A DNA stretch of 64,000 bases from Antilocapra americana (Eukaryota; Chordata; Mammalia; Artiodactyla; Antilocapridae): positions 18,027,368 to 18,091,367 of the forward strand of contig ML664183.1 of assembly GCA_007570785.1 (NCBI GenBank). Reading direction: 5' to 3'. A program made the position numbers and the translations under genes. The notes beneath the pieces are model-generated. The model saw only the letters and a list, made by a program, of their open reading frames with translations. It was not told the origin of the DNA and searched no databases. Shown here piece after piece: positions 1 to 10,529 of the stretch (positions are counted from its first letter, which is position 1; each line of letters begins with the position of its first letter).

Positions 1-60
1 TAATTTTCTGGTAGAGTCTTTAGGGTTTTCTATGTAGAGGATTATGTCATCTGCAAATGC
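1..60 (-). mobile_element. L1 ORF2 fragment, antisense, cut by window edge
   Basis: The first 60 bases closely match 43425-43484, a better preserved L1 reverse-transcriptase region in this window. On the minus strand, positions 46-57 encode the RT active-site motif F-A-D-D. Similarity fades after about position 60, so this is a truncated old L1 piece that continues to the left of the window. It is not functional. Confidence 0.75.
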
Positions 61-418
61 TTCATCTTTTAAATTTAAAATTTTGAAAATGGGAAGCATA
101 TCACTGGGCTCAATAAAGCTTGGGGGCATCTTTGGCTTGGCCAGAAGAGTTTTCCAAACTTTGAACTTGAATGCATTGTCACTCCTTTGTGGGAGGCCCT
201 GTGCTCCAGGAGTTCATCACTCTATACCGTCTTTATCTAGCTGGTCATCTCTCTTGTTTGTGTTATCTCCTGGCCTCTGAAGGCATTTCAGATTTTCACC
301 TGAAAACCTGGGATTGCATGGTCTTGAAAAGTCCTAGTTGTAATAAGATGAGGTTCTAAATTATCTTTCTAAGGAAGCATATTTTTTCTCCAACTTAAAT
401 GTCTTAAGCTCTATGACA
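61..418. other. No recognised gene or repeat
   Basis: Short open frames here (44-280 and 171-359) start in or next to the L1 fragment and have no domain I recognise. A faint resemblance to diverged antisense L1 around 130-180 is too weak to call. Confidence 0.5.
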
Positions 419-995
419 TCTGTTCAGTTCAGTTCAGTCGCTCAGTCGTATCCAACTCTTTGTGACCCCATGAACCGCAGCACGCCAGGCCTTCCTGTTT
501 ATCACCAACTCCTAGAGTTTACCTAAACTCATGTCCATTGATTCGGTGATGCCATCCAACCATCTCATCCTCTGTTGTCCCCTTCTCCTCCTGCCTTCAA
601 TCTTTCCCAACACCAGGGTATCTTCCAATGAGTGAGCTCTTCGCATCAGGTGGCCAAAATGTTGGAGTTTCAGCTTCAACATCAGTCCTTCCAATGAACA
701 TCCAGGACTGATCTCCTTTAGGATGGACTGGTTGGATCTCCTTGCAGTCTAAGGGACTCTGAAGAGTCTGCTCCAATACCACAGTTCAAAAGCATCAATT
801 CTTTTCAATGGTCAGCTTTCTTTATGGTCCAACTCTCACATCCATACATGACTACTGGAAAAACCATAGCTTTGACTAGATGGACCTTTGTTGACAAAGT
901 AATGTCTGCTTTTTAATATGCTATCTAGGTTGGTCATAACTTTCCTTCCAAGGAGTAAGCGTCTTTTAATTTCATGGCTGCAATAACCATCTTAT
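419..995 (-). mobile_element. BovB LINE, 3' end (5'-truncated)
   Basis: The plus strand begins with the repeated gttcagttcagt motif followed by cgctcagtcg, the reverse complement of the BovB 3' end, and runs about 575 bases into the C-terminal part of the BovB reverse-transcriptase frame. Minus-strand frames at 512-694 and 597-782 contain the family strings LKLKLQHFGHLMRR and [15 protein letters not shown] in two different frames, so the coding sequence is frameshifted. No clear target duplication was found. Confidence 0.93.
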
Positions 996-1814
996 AAGAA
1001 TAAAAATACTTTCTGTGACATAAAACCTCATAAATAGGTTAACCTCAAAAAAATAACTGGGTTAATTGAGAAATACATGCCTGGAATGAATGGGAATAGC
1101 TTAAAGAATAATCTATCAAAAATTTAAATCCTTTTGTGGACACAGAATTCTCACTAACAAAATCCTGTCAAGTTTATGATAATAGCTTGCTGATTTTAAC
1201 TATCCAAATAGTCACATAGATTTTAATATTATGAGATAATAGAGACCATTAAGCTCATGATAAAATAAAATTTCATTAGATGTTTACCTCAAGAATAACC
1301 ATAATAAAATAGGGAACATTTAAAGGCTGATTCTGTTTGGCATATTGTCTCTTAGCTCTTCAGAATGGAATCTGAAAACACCCAATCCTAGAAAAAAACT
1401 TTTTTTAAACTCTTATCTGACCTTATGCTTCTGTTAATGTCTGGGGTTAAATTCTCAAAAGACCTTTGTGTCAATGCAGTTGCGTATCTTGTATCTGATA
1501 AAAAGTGAGGCTTAATAACATCTATTAATTGGCTGGAAAAATGAATCTAGGTCATTTATGCCTCACAGTATCTAAATGGATAAAGGAGCACAATGGGTGA
1601 GGTAACACAACCCACATCCAACGGCTCATAAGTGATAACTCTGCAGATACAATAGGCTATCAGACTCAGTTCATCCTTCTTTCCACACTCTGTGGAGCAT
1701 CAGTGCATCATGAGATGGTCTTGAGAATCCACTGAGTTCTGTGGTTCAGCAGTGCATTTATGGAAAATCCAAGCAGGTATTCGAATACAGCATGTGCAAT
1801 GGATATGGGCATGG
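996..1814. other. No recognised feature
   Basis: AT-rich single-copy-looking DNA. I see no long open frame, no recognisable repeat and no tandem structure. Confidence 0.5.
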
Positions 1815-1980
1815 GCTCTGTTTCAGTTGCTACTTTACCACTCACAGGGTGTATGAGATTGAATCTATCTGAGGTTCCATTTTCTCATTGTGAATGAGGC
1901 TTTGATTAGAGATCATGTTTGTGAGTCCCTCAGTACAGGATATAAAACATATTATGGAGTTCTACAAATAGTAGAAGACA
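1815..1980 (+). mobile_element. MIR SINE, degraded
   Basis: The order of motifs fits the MIR core and 3' half: a tgctactttaccactcacagg stretch resembling the MIR core, then gaggttccattttctcattgtgaa, then a run ending near the usual MIR tail. Divergence is high, so the assignment is tentative. Confidence 0.4.
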
Positions 1981-2040
1981 TAAGCTGTTGAAATTATCGT
2001 TATATTTTCAGTGTTATTAAGTTAAACCCAGTTCCATTAT

Positions 2041-2262
2041 TGTTGTTGTTCAGTTGTTAAGTCATGTCCAACTCTTTGCAGCCCCATGGACTGCAACACG
2101 CCAGGCTTCCCTGTCCTTCACTGTCTTCCAGAGTTTGCTCAAACTCATGTTCATTGAGTTGGTGATGCCATCCAACCATCTCATCCTTTGTTGTCCCTTC
2201 TCCTCCTGCCCTAAATCTTTCCTAACATCAGGGTCTTTTCCAGTGAGTTGCTCTTTGCATTA
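2041..2262 (-). mobile_element. BovB 3'-end fragment
   Basis: Starts ttgttgttgttcagttgtt on the plus strand and carries the standard antisense BovB blocks ccatggactgcaacacgcc, ggtgatgccatccaaccatc and catcagggtcttttcc before stopping at about 2262. About 220 bases of the extreme 3' end, too short to encode a domain. Confidence 0.92.
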
Positions 2263-3186
2263 TTAGAGTTTTGTAAGCATCTTTTAACCAAACTAAAGAG
2301 CACAGGTGGAAAGAGTGTCAGTCATGATGACAGCCAGTGGAACCCAGTCTTGTTTTGTGGGATCTGACTCAGGAAGACTGAATGACAGCAAGAATCCTGT
2401 GTTGACTTCCATGGCCTAACTGTGGATGAGGAATGGCAAACATAAGCAAGCTTTCAGGTTCGTAATTATGCCATTTATTTCATTCAGTGAACAGTTAGAG
2501 GCCTACAGAGAAGTTAAGAGTGGATTTTCTAAGTTTGAATTGAGTACCACATAGTTCATTTGTGTTAGGACATCATAGTGGAAACAGTTGTGTAGTATCT
2601 GAAGGAAAAGCTGTCTGTATTCTAAAGACAGGAAGAATATTTGGTGGTCATTCTTTGCAGATGCATTTATGTGACATTGTACAATAGTAATATTATTCTT
2701 GACATTCATTTTGACTTATGGGCCATTGTATATGTAGACTGGGCTGATGCCCTGGTGCATTTTTAAAGACCCACTGCTTTAATGATGTGATTTTAATCCA
2801 TCAGAAATATTTAGAGCAAAGTGCCTTTTCTCTTTCCTGAACTGTTCACATAGAAGTTATTCATTGATAATGGATTTCTATTTGAAAGCCATTCATTCTC
2901 AAGTTGAATATTTGCTGTCTAGGCTGAGAAAGCTATCAAATGCAGAACATAATCTTAGCCTATAAATGCTTTCTCTTAGTGACTTTTATGCTGCATTTCA
3001 AGATGTCTTTTCACAAACATTATGATTTTGGGTAAAATCAATAACAGGCCTACTAGCTTATGGAGGAGTACATTAATTGTCTCAGACAAATTCATGACAG
3101 TTGGGTGATGAGCTGATAGTGGAAAGCTTTAGAATAAGAATAAAAATACTAGTTTATTCTTAAATGTTTCATGTTACCAAAAAGAT
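2263..3186. other. No recognised feature
   Basis: AT-rich DNA without a recognised repeat. The minus-strand frame at 2503-2709 (68 codons) shows no domain and is likely chance. Confidence 0.5.
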
Positions 3187-3770
3187 ACATTATTGTCAAC
3201 AACTTTATTGTGATATAATTTACAGACCATACATTTCACCAACTCTACATGTATATTTGGAGAAGGCAATGGCACCCCACTCCAGTACTCTTGCCTGGAA
3301 AATCCCATGGATGGAGGAGCCTGGTGGGCTGCAGTCCATGGGGTCGTGAAGAGTCGGACACGACTTGAGTGACTTCACTTTCACTTTTCACTTTCATGCA
3401 TTGGAGAAGGAAATGGCAACCCACTCCAGTGTTCTTGCCTGGAGAATCCCAGGGATGGGGGAGCCTGGTGGGCTGCCGTCTCTGGGGTCGCACAGAGTTG
3501 GACACGACTGAAGCAACTTAGCAGCAGCAGCAGCTACATGTATGGTAATACAATGATTTTTAGTAAATTTGTAGAGTTGGCAACTATAACTATAGTCTAG
3601 TTTTAGAAAATATCTGTTATGGCCCAGATTACCTGGGGCTCACTTTTGATCAATCCTTGCTCCACCTCTACCACCGGGCACACAATGATCTGTTTTCTAT
3701 CTCTGTGAGTTTACCTTTTAATACATTTCATACAAACAAGCATTTTATTTTGCAAATGGTATCAATTCCC
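3187..3770 (-). mobile_element. Old L1 (L1M-type) 3' end, antisense, split by Bov-A2
   Basis: Both sides of the Bov-A2 insertion belong to one antisense old L1 3' UTR: left part ttattgtgatataatttacagaccatacatttcacc, written here as separate motifs ttattgtgatataattta and catacatttcacc; right part gagttggcaactataact, ctctgtgagtttacc and catttcatacaaac. These resemble the common eutherian L1MA/L1MB 3' region. Confidence 0.65.
3255..3533 (+). mobile_element. Bov-A2 SINE, complete dimer with AGC tail
   Basis: Two BovA monomers in tandem: the first starts ggagaaggcaatggcacc and ends gacttcactttcac, the second starts ggagaaggaaatggcaacc and ends in an (agc)n tail. A 10-bp direct repeat ctacatgtat at 3245-3254 and 3534-3543 is the target-site duplication. 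Bov-A2 has no coding capacity; its 3' end matches BovB, the LINE known to mobilise it. It sits inside the older antisense L1 relic. Confidence 0.96.
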
Positions 3771-4009
3771 TTGAGGGACTGTGTGATAATCAATTCATAG
3801 TTTACTCACTGAAGTTTAGAATATTAAGGTTGTTTTTGGACCCAAGATATTTGTTGTTAACCTTAAGTCTTATTAATATCAGAAAAGTTCATCTGTTCTG
3901 TTTTTTGTTTTGGAGTAATGCAGAAACTGAGGAATTGAATTTTGTATACAGATTCAGTATGTTAGTGTTGCAATGATTTGATTAACAGTAACAACCACAG
4001 TAATAGTAG

Positions 4010-4240
4010 CAGATTGTCATTTATGGAATACTTACTGGATTCAGGCATTGTACTGGGGGATAATATGGGATAATATGAATTTTTCCCCTAATCTTCATAG
4101 TGGTTTTGAAAGGTAGAGAGTATTTGCTCCATTTTAGAGACGCAAAAGTGAAGCATACTCAGAGAATTTAAGTAATTTGCCCAAGACCACACAATGCTGC
4201 CCAAGTTCAAGTCTGTGCCTTTGGCTACTATATTGAGAGC
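4010..4240 (-). mobile_element. MIR SINE, antisense
   Basis: Antisense MIR order is visible: ggaatacttactggattcaggcattg (end of MIR), then ctaatcttcatagtggttttgaaagg, ccattttagagacgcaaaagtg, and aatttgcccaagaccacacaa. All four match the MIR reverse-complement pattern with moderate divergence. Confidence 0.75.
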
Positions 4241-4244
4241 TGTT

Positions 4245-5454
4245 TATCTAGAGGGACTTTGTAAGCAGACAGTGTGTTTTATACCTTTCTACAACTTCCC
4301 AGCATTCCCCCCTCCACCTTTTTAGCACTAGTATATTTCCTTGATTTTGGCCTCCCACCTGTCATTTTGGCTTCCCATGCGTAGTCTGCCAAGTAATAAA
4401 GGAAGAGAGCATGGATAAGTTACAGATAAGTTCCAATCCCTGAGGCGAATATAGAACTGGTTAGGGAGCTATTTGTGAAATGAAAGAGACAAAGAGGAGC
4501 TATTTGGATTGTGAAATAAAAGAATGGACAAGAGTACATGAGAGAAATATAAGACAAAAGACTATAAGGCTTGAGAGGAAGGGAGAATTTTCAGTTATCT
4601 CAATGTGCCTGAGGTGGTGATTTCATGAAGAAGGAGTTTCCTGAAGAAAGTATGGCAGGTTTTAATAAACACTCTCTTTTGGGTAGAGCTTTTTCGAAAG
4701 GAAGAATTCTAATGGGCTCTTGTGCCAGTGGGGCTGAAAACAGATGAACAAGACTAAATGGGCTCTAATGTAGGTGGCCCTACCCACGTGGAACATGACT
4801 CTGATTAGGTGACTGGCTGACTCCTCTTTGTCTCAATAAAGACCCTGCCTTGCTACTTGGCTGGATGTATTCCCCAGAAGCCTTTGCTCTGATGCCAGTC
4901 CATCCTGCCTGGTGCAAAGGCCTGTGGGTGATGAGCCAGTTGGGGAGCTTGCCAGACCTGTTGCTTATTCAACAGTGAAATGAGGTGGCACTGTTAGCTT
5001 TCTTTGTTATTGTGCAGGTAGAGGAATGAAGTTTCAGAGTGAGAGAATAAAGAATAATTTTACTTCAGTGATTCACTGGGGATTGCTGAAAGGAATTTCA
5101 GGGACAATAAACTGTTTCCTGCATTTGCAATAGGCTTCAGGCCTCAGTTACACAAGCGGTTGGAAGTTTTAAATTCCATTGACCAAATTTGGATTTTCTT
5201 ACTCAAATAAGTAATAGTGGAGAAGACAGTGAGTGATATTTGTGTAATGAGAATCAGCTTTGACAAATATATAAGCACAAAGTAGCTATGAATTCAAACT
5301 ATTAGAATTATATACACACATACACAAAGGATTCAGGGCAATTTCATAAAAATGCAAATGGTAGCAACAAGAGTTTCAAAAACCCCATAAATCGCTGAGT
5401 AGCTTGATACTGTTGCTGTGTGTTATACAATCCAGAATGGTGGGTAGGGCATAA
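4245..5454. other. No recognised gene; possible LTR-like poly(A) motif
   Basis: Mostly unrecognised. Near 4830-4850 the string tctcaataaagaccctgcc resembles the poly(A)-signal region of a retroviral LTR, but I could not find LTR ends (TG...CA) or flanking duplications, so no LTR is called. Confidence 0.4.
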
Positions 5455-5645
5455 CAGATACAATAACCACAGGGGTTACCTGGACTCAGCACACCAGCAT
5501 CACTTGGGAACTTGTTAGAAATGGAAGATCTTGTCTCATCTCAACTCACTGAATCAGGAACCTGGGGCTAGTGCCCTGACATCTCTATTTTAACATTCCT
5601 TTAGGTGATTCTGATGTGCCCTAATGTTTAGGAATTCCTGAAATA
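5455..5645 (-). mobile_element. MER5A hAT-Charlie DNA transposon relic
   Basis: Antisense MER5A pattern: ccagcatcacttgggaactt, gttagaaatggaagat, cactgaatcaggaacctgggg, and ttaggtgattctgatg in the correct order. MER5A is a non-autonomous element without coding sequence. The outermost terminal repeats are degraded. Confidence 0.85.
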
Positions 5646-5984
5646 ATAGGATGGGAATTTAAAACAAAATGTGGGAGACTGTACCATAAATGTTACTGAA
5701 AGCAGTTTATCAAACCAGTGATCAAAATAGTGGCTGGGAGTCATAGTTAGGGGCTGTCTCTCTTTGCATTCTGCTGCAAATTGGAATGTCCCTTTTTATT
5801 CAAGTCCCATCTGCCTTTGATTTACAGGAAACTTTCTTCTTCCCACACCACTATGAAATTGTTTCTCCTTGGGATTATCTTAGGTCTGAATTTTTTAGGT
5901 CTTATGTTGTTTGGTACTTAATATAATATTAAATATTTTGCTAATTATTATTGCATATATAAATGTGTGTATACACACATACAC
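5646..5984. other. No recognised feature
   Basis: AT-rich DNA, ending in a short TATA/CACA-rich run near 5955-5985 just before the L2 fragment. Confidence 0.45.
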
Positions 5985-6208
5985 TCAGGTACCATCTCCT
6001 CAAAGATGTCCTCTCTGAGCAGACCCTGGTCACCTTTGCATTACTTTACCTTGGATTCTTCATAGCACTTCATTATCTAAAATTATCTATTTATTTGTTT
6101 TCTAGTTTTTGTTTGTCCAAAGGGCTTCATGTAAGCTTGCCTCTGTTAATCCTGGCCCCAGGTTATGGACAGTGCATGGCCCATGGCAGTAGTTCATTGA
6201 ATGAGTGA
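5985..6208 (+). mobile_element. L2 LINE 3' end
   Basis: Sense L2 3' pattern: accatctcctcaaagatgtcctctctgagcag (motifs catctcctcaaagatg and ctctctgagcagacc), then cttcatagcacttcattatct, and the tail ggacagtgcatggcccatgg with tagttcattgaatgag. An ancient, inactive 3' fragment. Confidence 0.75.
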
Positions 6209-6628
6209 TATGTCTGTCTTCACCTAAATCTTAAGCTACCAATGGACAGAGCTGGTGTTAAACTGAAAGAGCCTAGTGTGGTATCTGGGGCTCAGAAAGC
6301 ACTCACGCAGCATTCTTTTTTCCTTGCCTTTCCCCTCTCCTGTTCTTATCACTTTCTGCTTCTGACAGTTCTTTGTACTGAGTGTGTGCTTGGGGAGAGA
6401 TGAATGTAATAACTGAGACAGCTTTTAAGACAGTTCTAAACAGTTAACATTAGTAATTAGAAAATAAAATGAAATATATCAGTTTTCTCCATGTTTTGAT
6501 TAGTACGAATTAGGTATTGAATACCTAATAGAATTTCTAGAAATTGAAATGTGAAAGTTCCAATTCTCTTCAGCACCAAGATATATTTTTAAAGTTACCT
6601 TCATACTTTATTGCTAAACAGTTAAAAT
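6209..6628. other. No recognised feature
   Basis: No gene seen. A short MIR- or L2-like string (ctcagaaagcactca) near 6290 is too small to call. Confidence 0.45.
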
Positions 6629-6639
6629 CTGTAACATAG

Positions 6640-6837
6640 CGTGAAAGTAAAGTCGCTCAGTCGTGTCCGACTCCTTGTGACCCCATAGACTGTAGCCTAC
6701 CAGGCTTCTCTGTCCATGGCAAGAGTACTGGAGTGGGTTGCCGTTCCCTTCTCCAGGGGATCTTCCCAACCCAGGTTTCGAACTGGAGTCTCCCGCATTG
6801 CAGGTAGACACTTTACCATCTGAGCCACCAGGGAAAG
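6640..6837 (-). mobile_element. Bov-tA SINE, antisense, with target duplication
   Basis: Reading the minus strand gives a tRNA-Glu-derived head (gtggctcagatggtaaagtg) followed by a BovA body ending gtcggacacgactgagcgac. The 11-bp direct repeat ctgtaacatag at 6629-6639 and 6838-6848 marks the insertion. The head keeps a B-box-like stretch (gtttcgaactgg on the plus-strand text), part of the Pol III promoter of this family. Confidence 0.95.
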
Positions 6838-6944
6838 CTGTAACATAGTGTAGGTTTTTGCAACTAGCGTAGGTTTTGCAATAGCAAGATCTTGGTGATT
6901 CAGTTTTTTTTTTAACAGATTTTTGAAAGATTGCACAAAAGTAC

Positions 6945-7158
6945 ACACTCAGATGGTAAAGAATCTGTCTGCCTGCAATGCAGGAGACCCAAGTTTGATC
7001 CCTGGCTCAGGAAGATACCCTGGAGAAGGGCATTGCAACCCACTCCAGTATTCTTGCCTAGAGAATTCCATGGACAGAGGAGCCTGATGGGCTACAGTCC
7101 ATGGGGTCACAGAATCGGATATGATTTAGCAACTGAATAACAACATCATCATCATCAT
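6945..7158 (+). mobile_element. Bov-tA SINE with (ATC)n tail
   Basis: The tRNA-derived head starts slightly truncated (ctcagatggtaaagaatctg), followed by a BovA body ending gatatgatttagcaactg and a tail running into an (atc)n microsatellite at 7144-7158. It lies about 100 bases from the Bov-tA at 6640-6837 in the opposite orientation. Confidence 0.93.
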
Positions 7159-7229
7159 CTATAAGCAGAGCCAACATTTACATTTTAGTTTTTTTTCATT
7201 TTGAAAATTATATTAGTTCACAATTAGCA

Positions 7230-7480
7230 TTTGAGGCACTTGAAACTCACAGAGGTTAAGCAACTTGATCAGAATCACAGAGCTGTATATACAAGTGAAA
7301 TGAGAATTTGAAACCAGTTCTGGTTTAAAAAAAAAAAAGATTTTGGAGGATTGTTTAGTGCATTCCATTCATTGTACAGGTAATAACGAGGTCCAGAGAG
7401 TTTGTGATCTGGGGTAACATCACTGGTTAAGGGAAGTCCAGGCCTGGGTTTTTTAATACCTAATACTACGCTCTCTTCAT
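7230..7480 (-). mobile_element. MIR SINE relics, antisense
   Basis: Two MIR-like blocks are separated by a short A-run (7328-7339): 7230-7325 with cagaggttaagcaacttg and cagaatcacagagctg, and 7350-7480 with aataacgaggtccagagag and ggtaacatcactggtta. Both fit the antisense MIR core. They may be two elements or one enlarged by the A-run. Confidence 0.6.
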
Positions 7481-7499
7481 TTCCCACAGTGACCTCTAG

Positions 7500-8649
7500 T
7501 TTCCACATGTTTCTAAATCATTGTTCTTGGAAATCACCCTTGTTGAAGTAAAGGCAGTTTACTTATGGTTTCTATTTGCTGTGTTAGCTCCCAGAGTGTT
7601 TTGATCAAGCAGTTTGGCTCTCTTGTGTTTTTTGTAATCTAATACCTAAGTGCTGGTAATCAAGCTGGGGGCTTTATTTGCTCAGGCACAGCCAGAGTGT
7701 ATTATAATTCCCCATTTCCTTAGTTGCCTTCAAGAGTAAAATAAGCCATTTCATTTAAAATTAATAGCTCCAATCCTATTTCTGCCTTATTCAGGGAGGG
7801 AAACCTCATAGTTAACTGCACTTTCCGTTATTTTCAGTGCAACTTCGAGGGAATTCTTTGATGGGCGCCAGCTAACATGTGTGGCTTTGCTGCTTTTAGA
7901 CAAACTCGTGTATTGGAGCGGAGTGATACTCCAGAAACCACATTCTGAGTCAAAGCAAATTACCTTGCTGTCTGCCCGAGTACTTTACAGATTTACACGT
8001 CTTCTCAACAAGATTTGTAGGTATCATATTTTTGTAAATCAAGGGCTTAAAGCTTACTAGAGAAACTCACATTTAAAGTAGACACTAGATTCTTTTTTAT
8101 TGAAAGTGACTGATTCAGGGGCAAAGAAATTGAGGGCTTTTGGCAGACAGGATGTAGAAAACTTGAGATATATTGTTTTTTCCTTTTTATTCAGAGGTAA
8201 AGTGCATTGTTTTTAATTGTGAGGCTTTTATGATTTGTTTGTACTTAGATTTTATGTTACATACTTTTATAAAGGATATGTGCATAATATTATATAAGAA
8301 TTAAAAATAGGCAATGCTTCATTTTATTTAATAAACTCAATAGGTTATTTTTAAAAAGCTAGATAAAATTGAGGCACAGTAGCTTAATAGAGATAGAGTT
8401 GGAGGGAATGGAATAGAGGAAAAGGTGCAGAAAGAGAGATGAGGATTTTAAACTGATCCCAGGCTGTGTAATGATGCTAGGTCCCTTAGCCCCCATTCTT
8501 TTAATCACTGAAGCTAAAGAGATTAACCCTTAGATTGCTTTTGACCATGGACTAAAGACTAAGCCTGTGCTTATTTAGGTACTCTGAATAGGAATTTTGG
8601 GCTCTGTAGCCCAGTCCCCATTCCTGCTGGTCCCACTCTAATAGAGTCT
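7500..8649. other. Repeat-poor interval
   Basis: No known repeat is recognised. It contains the CpG-dense stretch annotated separately at 7838-8020; the rest is AT-rich and unremarkable. Confidence 0.5.
7838..8020 (+). other. CpG-dense, possible exon or conserved element
   Basis: Six CpGs lie here (near 7847, 7865, 7907, 7919, 7977, 7999) plus one just upstream, well above the local background. The stretch is preceded by a pyrimidine-rich run ending ttttcag (7831-7837) and followed by ttgtag|gtatca (donor-like, 8021). One plus-strand frame is open across it, from a stop near 7810 to a stop near 8060, without recognisable domain. This is compatible with an internal exon or a conserved non-coding element, but the splice motifs are common by chance. 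Confidence 0.2.
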
Positions 8650-8785
8650 GGAGAGCCGATAGTGTGATGATTTAGCCCTTGGACTCTGAGGTCAGAGAAA
8701 CCTGGATTCAGGTCTGGATTTTGCTAACAATTGTATCCGTTATTTCTCTGCTTTGGATTTCTCACCTGTAAAATGGGAGGTAGCA
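8650..8785 (+). mobile_element. MIR SINE
   Basis: Sense MIR pattern: ttggactctgaggtcagaga, cctggattcaggtctggatt, and tttctcacctgtaaaatggga. It stops where a second MIR starts, so the two are in tandem. Confidence 0.75.
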
Positions 8786-9015
8786 GAGTGCATGGTCAAG
8801 AGTGTGGTCTCTGGAAGCAGACCTCTCAGTTGGAATCTCAGATCTAGCAATTACATGCTGTGTTACCTTAGGCAAATTGCTTAACATCTCTGTGCCTTCA
8901 GTGTCAAACAGAGATGGTAATCCTTTCCATCTCCTATTTGTGTTAGCCTAAGTACACAAGATTATGTTTGTAAAGCAGTGAAAACCTGGTCTGCTACATA
9001 AAAAGCACTCAGCAG
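8786..9015 (+). mobile_element. MIR SINE, nearly full length
   Basis: Sense MIR with most blocks in order: agagtgtggtctctggaagc, ttggaatctcagatctagc, ttaggcaaattgcttaaca, ctctgtgccttcagtgtc, and the end ctacataaaaagcactcagc. One of the best preserved MIRs in the window. Confidence 0.85.
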
Positions 9016-9044
9016 ATGCTTGGTCTCTTCCTCCTTCCACTAAC

Positions 9045-9268
9045 GCACTGGCTCTCAACTGGGAGTAACTTCCCCCCTACGCCACACCCCCACCCCCATC
9101 TCAGCACCATGGGACACTTGGCAGTGTTCAGGGACATTTTGTTTGTCCTAACTGGGAGGGAAGTAGACACCAGGGATGGTGCTAACCATCCTGCAATATA
9201 CAGGACAGTCTCCACAATGAAGAATGAACTGTTCCCAAATGTCGACAGTGTACTAGCCTCACTGGCAA
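9045..9268 (+). mobile_element. MER20 hAT-Charlie DNA transposon
   Basis: Sense MER20 blocks are clear: ctggctctcaactgggagta, gggacacttggcagtgttc, gggacattttgtttgtc, gccagggatggtgctaacc (here caccagggatggtgctaacc) and caatatacaggacagtctcc. MER20 copies are non-coding; open frames on both strands here are incidental. Confidence 0.85.
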
Positions 9269-9269
9269 C

Positions 9270-10045
9270 CTAGTTCCCTTTAGGTCCAGGATTCTGCTCC
9301 AACTCTTCTACCCCAGTCTGGACCCTCTACTTCAGGTTCCATAAGTGTCCCTGTGGTACCCATAGTGGGTTATCTTTTGATCTGACTTTTCAGACTGGCT
9401 GGATCTTCAGCTGTTGCTAATGGCTGGTGATCTTTTTTCTGTTATTTGTTCTGGCTGACCATCACCCTGCTGTGAAGACTCAGGATTCTGACTGGTCATC
9501 TCAATTCTGACTTTCCTGAGGCCAGACTTTGTGTTGGAGGAAACCATACCAGCTGCAACCTCGGCAATTATTTTCGCCCCCATCTTAAGACCGGTGGTTG
9601 TCAGAATTTGTGGCTATCTGGCAGACAGAGTCTCCACGCTACTTCCTTCTCCTCACCACCTTTGGTCTCCTTTCTGTGGGGTTTTCCTCTTTGTCTGAAG
9701 TTCTGTTGCCTTCAGCACTGCAGCACGCACCCTGCCTCCAAGCAGTTCATGGCACAGGAACTTTTGATACCAACCGCCCTCCCAGTGGGCATAGAAGCTG
9801 GGTGGAGTCCCGCATTGATCTTTTTGAAAAGTCCACCGATGGAAGGGACAGAGGCCACTCTCTTCTTCCTGGCAGCTTTTTCTGTCTTAACTTTCGATGC
9901 TTGAATTCTCTCTTGGATTGTGGTTTTTGCGTCCTGAGACATGAGTAGTGAGCTAGCTCTTCTGGATCCCCTTCATACCAGGTGAGCTGGTGAAAAACTA
10001 GCTTTCTTCTCGTGGAAAATATCACGAGGGGAGCCGGGTGCTGGG
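9270..10045. other. Unrecognised, moderate CpG; open frames on both strands
   Basis: No repeat is recognised. Minus-strand frames at 9712-9942 (76 codons, starting MSQDAKTTIQERIQASK) and 9747-10025 (92 codons) and plus-strand frames at 9598-9948 and 9608-9904 overlap. The 9942 frame has a basic, helix-like N-terminus, which might mean an old processed pseudogene, but I recognise no parent gene and see no A-tail or flanking duplication. Confidence 0.3.
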
Positions 10046-10049
10046 GGTC

Positions 10050-10215
10050 CTCTGACCTGGATTCAGTTTTCCACTATGCCCTTTACTGGTTATGTGAACA
10101 TGGGCAAATTCCTTTTAATATCTTTGAGATTAATTTCTTCTTTTCCAAAGTACTAAAAAGAGCTCTATTAGAGGTTGTTAGGAGAGACAGTACGTATAGG
10201 ACTAAGTACTGTGGC
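10050..10215 (+). mobile_element. MIR SINE
   Basis: Sense MIR blocks: ctctgacctggattcagttt, actggttatgtgaacatggg followed by caaattccttttaatatc, and tattagaggttgttaggaga. Moderately diverged. Confidence 0.65.
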
Positions 10216-10239
10216 TGCTGAGGACTGGTTATTTTCTTT

Positions 10240-10525
10240 AACTTTTTTTTTAAATTTAAATTTTATTGGAGTATAGCTACTTTACAGTGTTGTGTTAGTT
10301 TCTGCTGTACAGCAAAGTGAATCAGTTAATTTGTATACATATGGTCCTGCTTTTTTTGGATTTTCTTCCCATTTAGGTTACCACAGAGCACTGAGTAGCG
10401 TTCCCTGAGCTATACAGTGGGTTCTCATTAGTTATGTTTTATACATAGTGGCACTAGTGGATTTATGCTGGTCCCAGTCTACCAATTTATCCCACCCTGC
10501 CTTTCCGCTCTTGGTATCTATTCAT
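10240..10525 (-). mobile_element. L1 3' UTR, antisense (cetartiodactyl type)
   Basis: Antisense L1 3' end: A-tail complement (ttttaaatttaaatttta), then attggagtatagctacttta, tctgctgtacagcaaagtga, ccatttaggttaccacagag, and gttccctgagctatacagtg. Only the 3' UTR is present. Confidence 0.88.
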
Positions 10526-10529
10526 TTGG

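Noticed and set aside
4780..4935. Possible LTR because of tctcaataaagaccctgcc
   Set aside because: Only a poly(A)-signal-like string is present. No TG...CA ends, no primer-binding site and no flanking repeat.
6785..6835. tRNA-gene-like sequence
   Set aside because: It is the tRNA-Glu-derived head of a Bov-tA SINE with no intact cloverleaf. The same holds for the other Bov-tA heads in the window.
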